In this document: piece by piece, positions 37,949-42,368 of the stretch | Numbering within the stretch: position 1 is the stretch's first letter | Layout: every line of letters starts with the position of its first letter | DNA from: a virus | IMG/VR virus record: IMGVR_UViG_3300036826_000094 | Location: 1 to 42,368 of that record | Direction: 5' to 3' (one strand) | Length of the DNA: 42,368 nucleotides | The notes under the pieces: model-generated | What the model was told of the DNA's origin: nothing | What the model saw: the letters and a program-made list of their open reading frames with translations, nothing else | The model's database searches: none | Made by a program: the position numbers and the translations under genes

Positions 37949-38022
37949 AATCGGGCGTCTTGAGCCGCCGCCGGGCTGGCTAAATCGGGCGTCCCGCTGC
38001 CGCCGAGCGTAATCGGGCGTCT
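37949..38022. repeat. Three aatcgggcgtc repeats before the capsid gene
   Basis: Copies start at 37949, 37983 and 38011. Each is followed within 3-6 bases by a gccgccg-like string or a degenerate form of it. An ATCGGGCG core is also part of the hairpin at 37845. The 258-base gap (37843-38100) holds no gene. Confidence 0.7.
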
Positions 38023-38100
38023 CCTGTCGCCGAGGTCACGGGCGTTGTTGGTAACGAAATCGACGGCAATCCCTCAACCTCACGGCAGGAGAATACCCCC

Positions 38101-39210
38101 GTGGCTGACATGAATGTCACGCCGGCCAGAGCCGGCTTAACCCCGCTAATCTGGGACAGCGACTTCTTCAGTGAGTATGTTCGCAAGAACCAGTTCGCGA
38201 AATACATGGGCACTTCCACCGGATCGCTGATCCAGGTGCGCGAGGACCTCACCCGCAAAGCCGGCGATACCGTGGTGTTCCCCGCCCTGCGCCGCCTGAT
38301 CGGTGCAGGTGTAACCGGCAACACCGTCCTGGAGGGCAACGAGGAAATCCTCAACCTGCGCTCCATGAATCTCGTGGTGGCCGCGTTCCGCCACGCGGTC
38401 GCGGTGTCCGACTGGGACGAACAGAAATCCGTCGTCGACCTGCGCGAAGCCGCCCGCGAAGGCTTGATGACATGGGAACTCGAGAAAATGCGCACCGACA
38501 TCATCACCTCGCTCGGGGCGATGACGGCGGACGGCAACGTGCAGATCAGCTACGGCGCGGCCACAGCGGCACAGCGCAACACCTGGATGGTCAACAACGC
38601 CGACCGGGTGCTGTTCGGGCACCAGAAAGCGAACGCGGTATCAGGCGTCATGGCGACCGCGCTGCTCACCCTGGCCTCGCCCGGCGATCGCATGAGCACG
38701 GCGATCCTCACGCTGGCCAAGCGCATGGCGCGCACAGCCAACCCGCGCATCCGGCCGATCACGGTCAACGATGACGAGGAATGGTTCGTCTGCTTCATGC
38801 CGAGCCTGGTGTTCCGCGATCTGCTGCTCGACACCGTGCTGACGAACTCGCTGCAATACGCGTGGAACCGTGGCAGCGACAACCCGCTGTTTACCGGTGG
38901 TGATCTCATTTACGACGGTATCATCATCCGCGAAATCCCGGAACTCAACGTGATCACCGGGGCTGGTGCCGGCGGCGTCGACGTCGCGGCCTCATTCCTG
39001 TGCGGCGCGCAGGCATTGGGCGTCGCCTGGGCGCAGCGCATGAAGTCCACCACCAATGTGCGCGATTACGGGTATTTCCATGGAATCGGAATCCAAGAAA
39101 TCAGGGGCATTGGGAAACTGCGCTTCGGCACCGACCCGTCCGTCGATACCACCAAACCGGTAGACAGCGGCCTGATGACCATCTTCACGACCGCAGTTGC
39201 CGATGCGTAA
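38101..39210 (+). CDS. Major capsid protein, N4-gp56 family
   Basis: A 369-aa protein with a GTG start, aggag about ten bases upstream; the ATG three codons later is less well placed. The pattern DLTRKAGDTVVFPALRRLIG, then GVTGNTVLEGNEEILNLRSM and FRHAVAVSDWDEQKSVVDLR, is the hallmark of the N4-gp56 capsid family, an HK97-type fold. The C-terminal end has DYGYFHGIGIQEIRGIGKLR. It builds the icosahedral head with the scaffold encoded upstream. Sequence near 39070-39120 is lower in GC than the rest, close to the HNH gene that follows. Confidence 0.9.
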   Translation: MADMNVTPARAGLTPLIWDSDFFSEYVRKNQFAKYMGTSTGSLIQVREDLTRKAGDTVVFPALRRLIGAGVTGNTVLEGNEEILNLRSMNLVVAAFRHAVAVSDWDEQKSVVDLREAAREGLMTWELEKMRTDIITSLGAMTADGNVQISYGAATAAQRNTWMVNNADRVLFGHQKANAVSGVMATALLTLASPGDRMSTAILTLAKRMARTANPRIRPITVNDDEEWFVCFMPSLVFRDLLLDTVLTNSLQYAWNRGSDNPLFTGGDLIYDGIIIREIPELNVITGAGAGGVDVAASFLCGAQALGVAWAQRMKSTTNVRDYGYFHGIGIQEIRGIGKLRFGTDPSVDTTKPVDSGLMTIFTTAVADA

Positions 39211-39224
39211 TACTGTGCTATAAT
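39197..39224 (+). promoter_or_regulatory. Strong sigma70-type promoter
   Basis: TTGCCG (39197-39202), a 16-base spacer, then a perfect TATAAT (39219-39224). It lies over the capsid stop and would start transcripts at the structured leader of the HNH gene. It is the best consensus promoter noticed in the window. Confidence 0.65.
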
Positions 39225-39229
39225 ACAGC

Positions 39230-39269
39230 GAGGCCCAGCGTTGCTGAAACAGCGCTGAGCCTCTGACCA
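39230..39269 (+). promoter_or_regulatory. Hairpin leader shared with the other HNH gene
   Basis: gaggccc (39230-39236) pairs with gagcctc (39257-39263), with inner pairing agcg/cgct, followed by tgacca. The stem and trailing bases match the leader at 33896-33936. The start of transcription from the TATAAT box would fall at the base of this stem. Confidence 0.5.
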
Positions 39270-39284
39270 CAGCGAGCAGGTTGG

Positions 39285-40013
39285 ATGCCCGACATGGCTA
39301 CCGAATACGTGCCCTATACAGGGCCGATTGTCACACTTAAACAGGCGCGGACAAACGGACTGACCCGCTACTTCACGGGTAAGCCGTGTGCGCGGGGCCA
39401 TCTCAGCCAACGACGAACGGTCAATCAGACCTGCACAGAGTGTGAATGGAAAAAGCGCTGCCGCGATGCTCGTAATGCGTCCGACCGTAAGGCAAGGGAG
39501 CGTAATCCAGAGTCCGAAAGAGCGCGCGTCGCTCGATACCTTGCGACCGACAAAGGCAAGGCCAATCGACGAGCTTACTATTTCGCACATATCGACGACA
39601 TAAAGCGCCGAGCGAAGGAGTGGAAAGAGCAGAACCCGGCGCGTGTGTTAGAACTCCGAAGGGCTGATTACGCGGCCAACAAGGCTAGGATCGTTCAGCG
39701 CGTTGCGGAGTGGAATGCGCTCAATCCTGATGGCCCCCGCACCCGTGGGCGCAACTACCGCGCCAAGCTCTATGCCGCTGAAGGCAATCACACGCGGGAA
39801 GAGATCAAGGCGCTGCATGAAAAACAGAATGGTCGCTGCGTCTACTGCTATCGGCGACTTGGTGAAGAATACCACGCCGATCACATAGTCCCGCTTTCCC
39901 GCGGCGGTTCCAACTGGATCAGTAACATTCAACTGACTTGCGGGCCCTGCAACAATCGCAAACGAGCCACTGACCCGATCGAGTATGCGCGACGCATCGG
40001 GCGGCTGATCTGA
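39285..40013 (+). CDS. HNH homing endonuclease after the capsid gene
   Basis: A 242-aa protein starting MPDMATEYVPYTGPIV; a second ATG three codons in is possible. The N-terminal zinc-finger-like part has RYFTGKPCARGHLSQRRT and C-x-x-C (CTEC). A long basic helix region follows. The HNH domain has RCVYCYRRLGEEYHADHIVP and LSRGGSNWISNIQLTCGPCN, ending in DPIEYARRIGRLI. It is clearly related to the protein at 34069 in both ends. It is probably expressed from its own promoter at 39197. Confidence 0.85.
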   Translation: MPDMATEYVPYTGPIVTLKQARTNGLTRYFTGKPCARGHLSQRRTVNQTCTECEWKKRCRDARNASDRKARERNPESERARVARYLATDKGKANRRAYYFAHIDDIKRRAKEWKEQNPARVLELRRADYAANKARIVQRVAEWNALNPDGPRTRGRNYRAKLYAAEGNHTREEIKALHEKQNGRCVYCYRRLGEEYHADHIVPLSRGGSNWISNIQLTCGPCNNRKRATDPIEYARRIGRLI

Positions 40014-40035
40014 TCGCGCATAAGGAGGCAAGCAA

Positions 40036-40374
40036 ATGGCACAAGCACCCACCGAGAAGCCGGCGGGGTCCGACAGGCACGCTGCGGCCGAGGACCGCGA
40101 GGCGCGCCAAGCCGCGTCAATCGGCGCCCAGGTCATCCTCGACTACAACGAGGATGCCGCTGTGGCCGCACGCGGCGGCGCCGCCGCCACAATGGACGAG
40201 AATGTAGCGATCCGGGACAAACACCTGCTGTCGCTCGGCCTCGATCCACTCTCGCCCTCCGGGCCGCCGGTGCCGGGCAGGGCGAAGGCCGCCGCAAAGG
40301 AACCCGCGCCACCAGACCCGGCGCTGAAAGTCCCCGCCAAGGCAACGCGCGCCTCCAGTCTGGCAGCCGGCTAA
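40036..40374 (+). CDS. Small virion or assembly protein
   Basis: A 112-aa protein with an excellent ribosome site (aaggaggc) nine bases before ATG. It is Ala-rich and partly disordered (EKPAGSDRHAAAEDREARQA, ENVAIRDKHLLSLGLDPL), with a Pro/Lys-rich end. It is located between capsid and adaptor genes, where P22-like phages carry head-completion factors. No family is recognised. The adaptor GTG follows its stop with no gap. Confidence 0.65.
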   Translation: MAQAPTEKPAGSDRHAAAEDREARQAASIGAQVILDYNEDAAVAARGGAAATMDENVAIRDKHLLSLGLDPLSPSGPPVPGRAKAAAKEPAPPDPALKVPAKATRASSLAAG

Positions 40375-41325
40375 GTGGCGGTTTCCGTTGCGACAATCGC
40401 TGAAAGAGCGTTGCGCCGGCTCGGCGTGGCCGTGGTGCCGGTTGCCGACCGGCCGGCGCTCAACACCGCAGTTTCGCCAGCCTCCATCGCCACCAATGCG
40501 CTGATCGAGCTCGGGATCATCGCCACCGGGCAGGTGCCGCTAACCCAGGCAACGGTGGTCACGTCCGACGCCATCGCCACGCTGGCGCTGGTCAAGCTCG
40601 GCGTCATCGCCGCCGACGAAACACCGTCCACGTCCGACATGACGCTGGCACAGAACGCGGTCGCTGCGGTGCACGCAAACCTGGTCGCGCAGGGCAACGT
40701 GGACTGGACCAGCGATGCGATCACCAGCGCGGTCAGTGAGGAATACGCCGCGCTGACCGCGCTGCATCTGGCTTCGTCGTTCGGGAGACCCGCCGACCCG
40801 GCGATGCTGCCGGTCATGGAGCAGCGCATCGCCACCGTCGCGCGCCTGATCCGGGCGCAGACCCTGGCGCTGACCAAGGTGCAGGAGGTGCAAGCCTCGC
40901 TCGCCTCGCAGGCCAACGTCTCATGGGATAATACCGGCATCCCGACCGCGGTCGCCGAGGAATACACACGACTGACCGCGATGGCGCTGGCTTCAAGCTT
41001 CGGCAAGCAGGTCGATCCGCAGATGCTTGCGGTGTGGGAAGCGCGGGTGCGGCGCATGGCGCAGATCCTCGAGGCGCCCAATTCGGCCAACGATGCCGTG
41101 CAGGCGGTGCACGATGCGCTGGTCGCGCGCGGGCTGGCGCGGTGGTCCGTCTATGACATCGCGCCGGCTGCCGAGCTGCCTTACGAGATGCTGGCGGCCA
41201 ACCGGCTCGCGCCGCTGTTCGACAAGCAGCCCGACCCGAACGCCGACCTCCTGGCCAGCCGGACGCTCGCGCAGATCATCGCGCTGGGAAGCTCCGGTGA
41301 GCGCACTCAGGCGGAATACTTCTGA
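40375..41325 (+). CDS. Head-tail adaptor (P22 gp4-like) with internal repeats
   Basis: A 316-aa protein starting at GTG directly after the previous stop. Three N-terminal elements read IAERALRRLGV, IATNALIELGI and IATLALVKLGV, the motif of phage head-completion adaptors. After that, three ~65-residue repeats align: VHANLVAQGNVDWTSDAI...LHLASSFGRPADP, VQASLASQANVSWDNTGI...MALASSFGKQVDP and VHDALVARGLARWSVYDI...NRLAPLFDKQPDP. Each has a Trp and an LxxxFxxxxDP end. gp4 of P22 forms a ring below the portal; this protein is longer through repetition. The assignment to that role is inferred from motif and place. Confidence 0.7.
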   Translation: MAVSVATIAERALRRLGVAVVPVADRPALNTAVSPASIATNALIELGIIATGQVPLTQATVVTSDAIATLALVKLGVIAADETPSTSDMTLAQNAVAAVHANLVAQGNVDWTSDAITSAVSEEYAALTALHLASSFGRPADPAMLPVMEQRIATVARLIRAQTLALTKVQEVQASLASQANVSWDNTGIPTAVAEEYTRLTAMALASSFGKQVDPQMLAVWEARVRRMAQILEAPNSANDAVQAVHDALVARGLARWSVYDIAPAAELPYEMLAANRLAPLFDKQPDPNADLLASRTLAQIIALGSSGERTQAEYF

Positions 41326-41633
41326 TGACGCCGGGCGACGACCTCAGCTTCGGCGGCGTGACCACGACCTCGCCGGACGACGGGCTGGATTTCGGCGGCT
41401 ACCCGCAGCCTTCGCCGATCCCGCCCGACCCGACCGGGGAGGGCTGGCGCGGCCCACAGGGAATCCCAGGCCCACCGGGACCGGCTGGAAAAGACGGCGA
41501 GGACGGCGAGGACGGCGAGGACGGCGAGGACGGCATCTCATTCCTCTCAGGCACAGGCCCGCCGGCTGGTGTGCAACCCGTAGGGACGACATATCTGGAC
41601 GCATCGACGGGCGATCTATGGGTCTATACTTAG
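41325..41633 (+). CDS. Collagen-like fibre protein, upstream half
   Basis: A 102-aa protein overlapping the adaptor stop (TGATG). An acidic N-terminus (DDLSFGGVTTTSPDDGLDFG) is followed by collagen-type GPQGIPGPPGPAGKD and four GED units coded by a 9-bp tandem repeat, then PPAGVQPVGTTYLDASTGDL and a stop after WVYT. A fibre of this kind usually continues with a further collagen part. That continuation is found at 42120 in the same frame, after the opposite-strand HNH gene. It is probably the front of a split gene. Confidence 0.7.
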   Translation: MTPGDDLSFGGVTTTSPDDGLDFGGYPQPSPIPPDPTGEGWRGPQGIPGPPGPAGKDGEDGEDGEDGEDGISFLSGTGPPAGVQPVGTTYLDASTGDLWVYT

Positions 41634-41634
41634 A

Positions 41635-42072
41635 TCAGATATTCAGCGGGTCCTCAGCAGCCCACTTTGCGCGGAGACGTTTCTGTTTCGCTCGCTCGCA
41701 GACAGAGCAATATCGCTGTCCGCCGTATTGTCGATCGAACGGATGACCGAGCGGGCAAGCGGTCTTGCGAGCATTGATTGCTGGCATGGACATGGAGTTA
41801 TGAAACACATTCTCTGTGACCGAGACGGCTGTCAGGTGGTCAGGATTGACGCAGGCCCGATTACGACACGTGTGGTTGACGACATATCCATCCGAAAGAT
41901 CGCCCCTGGACGAATACCAAGCGACGCGATGGGCTCTTCTGTTCAGGCGCCGGAAGTAGAACGTACCGTAACCATCCTTGTCTAACGGGGACTGCCAAAT
42001 CCAGCAGCCTGCATCGTCGATGCGATATTTCGAGGCGAAACGAGCCGCCTCCTTTTCGGTCATATTGGACAT
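41635..42072 (-). CDS. HNH endonuclease, opposite strand, within the fibre gene
   Basis: A 145-aa protein. The HNH_3-type core has GCWIWQSPLDKDGYGTFYF, RAHRVAWY and YVVNHTCRNRACVNPDHL, then TAVSVTENVFHN. A C-terminal zinc finger follows (CPLGHPFDRQYGGQRYCSVC) and a basic end (AKQKRLRAKWAAED). Its stop lies one base after the stop of the collagen-like front part, and its start is ~50 bases before the rear part. It is the only minus-strand gene in the late module. Its insertion probably separated the two halves. Confidence 0.82.
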   Translation of the reverse strand: MSNMTEKEAARFASKYRIDDAGCWIWQSPLDKDGYGTFYFRRLNRRAHRVAWYSSRGDLSDGYVVNHTCRNRACVNPDHLTAVSVTENVFHNSMSMPAINARKTACPLGHPFDRQYGGQRYCSVCERAKQKRLRAKWAAEDPLNI

Positions 42073-42119
42073 TCCGCAAGGCTACATGGCCCGCATGGCA
42101 TCCGGCAAGGGAAACCGTT

Positions 42120-42368
42120 ATGGCGTGGGCACTCGAAGGTAACCTGAAAGGTCCTAAAGGGGATAAGGGCGACCCCGGTGCTGCCAGCACTGTCCCAGGC
42201 CCGGCAGGGCCAGCCGGCACCACGGTCGTGGCCGATGCCCCACCAGGTTCCCCAACGCCAGGGATGCTGTGGTTCGACAGCGCCGGCACCCAGCTTTACA
42301 TCTGGTATAACGACGGGACTTCCTCGCAGTGGATCGCCGCCGCCGCCTCCGGGGGCAGTGGCCGCGCC
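42120..42368 (+). CDS. Collagen-like tail/fibre protein, N-terminal part (continues at base 1)
   Basis: The gene begins at ATG 42120 with aaggga some eight bases upstream, and leaves the window in frame, continuing at base 2 and ending at 451 (190 aa in all). The start MAWALEGNLKGPKGDKGDPG resembles the inside of fibre proteins, where a '..W.LEGNLKG' segment follows a 'GDLWVY' segment. The first half of that pattern ends the gene at 41633. So this start may be a rescue start after the HNH insertion. The distance between 41325 and 42120 is a multiple of three. Confidence 0.75.
   Translation, partial: MAWALEGNLKGPKGDKGDPGAASTVPGPAGPAGTTVVADAPPGSPTPGMLWFDSAGTQLYIWYNDGTSSQWIAAAASGGSGRA
42242..42368. 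repeat. Right copy of 127-bp terminal identity
   Basis: Identical to bases 1-127. See the entry at 1-127. Confidence 0.93.

Noticed and set aside
34069-40013. IscB or TnpB-type RNA-guided nucleases
   Set aside because: The HNH proteins lack any RuvC segments and are about 230-240 aa, too short for IscB.
16302-41633. Genome-wide recoding of TAG
   Set aside because: TAG ends well-supported genes such as the portal (36955) and the DNA-transfer protein (8686), so it is read as stop.
41634-42119. Group I intron containing the HNH gene
   Set aside because: The HNH gene takes nearly all of the insert and lies on the opposite strand; only about 50 bases remain for an intron core.

Overview
The window is one complete, circularly mapping genome of a temperate podovirus-like phage. 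Its first 127 bases are identical to its last 127, so the unique length is 42,241 bp, and the gene that runs off the right edge (42120) continues at base 1 and ends at 451. The virion genes belong to the P22-like short-tailed plan: large terminase, a long P22-type portal, scaffold, an N4-gp56-family major capsid protein, a gp4-like adaptor and a gp10-like DNA-stabilisation protein. Base composition is high in GC. A GcrA-like regulator (a family of Alphaproteobacteria), a PEP-CTERM protein and DUF3309-like small membrane proteins point to an alphaproteobacterial host. That host assignment is inference.

Layout. (1) 42120 through the junction to 12261, plus strand: fibre and tail genes, the gp10-like protein, a sulfotransferase-like/GNAT fusion, and three DNA-ejection or internal virion proteins, one with a transglycosylase-like domain. 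(2) 12258-13692, minus strand: a tightly overlapped set of small coiled-coil, membrane and ribbon-helix-helix proteins, with a 16-bp perfect palindrome before its first gene. (3) 13700-18700: an accessory region with a truncated D12 adenine methylase joined to an IS200/IS605-type tnpB/omegaRNA remnant, a beta-helix protein, small zinc-ribbon and membrane proteins, and a PEP-CTERM protein. (4) 22164-18743, minus strand: the leftward early operon, with small genes, a Gp157-like protein, RecT and a cytosine methylase that has a second long reading frame lying over it. (5) 22460-23218: the immunity switch, a repressor and a divergent Cro/YdaS-like protein with related 15-bp operators at both PL and PR. 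(6) 23273-31459, plus strand: the rightward early operon, with HTH proteins, a GcrA-like protein, a RuvC-like resolvase, a DnaA domain-IV protein, a replication initiator carrying internal iteron-like repeats, a NusG-like factor and a ParB-methylase fusion. (7) 31407-41633, plus strand: the packaging and head module.

How it works together. Repressor binding at OL and OR would silence PL (recombination and methylation) and PR (regulation and replication). After induction, the DnaA-like and initiator proteins would start replication with host polymerase. The NusG-like protein lies just before the late packaging genes, where an antiterminator would be useful. No integrase, DNA polymerase, endolysin or holin was recognised.

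Mobile and unusual DNA is frequent: four HNH endonuclease genes (next to a dnaA-like gene, the portal, the capsid gene and a collagen-like fibre gene that appears split by one of them), a transposon scar, a 260-bp pentanucleotide array, and direct repeats flanking the methylase and endonuclease cassettes. The portal-linked HNH gene sits beside a duplicated portal start and a stretch of low-GC portal sequence, which is the pattern expected from homing with co-conversion.
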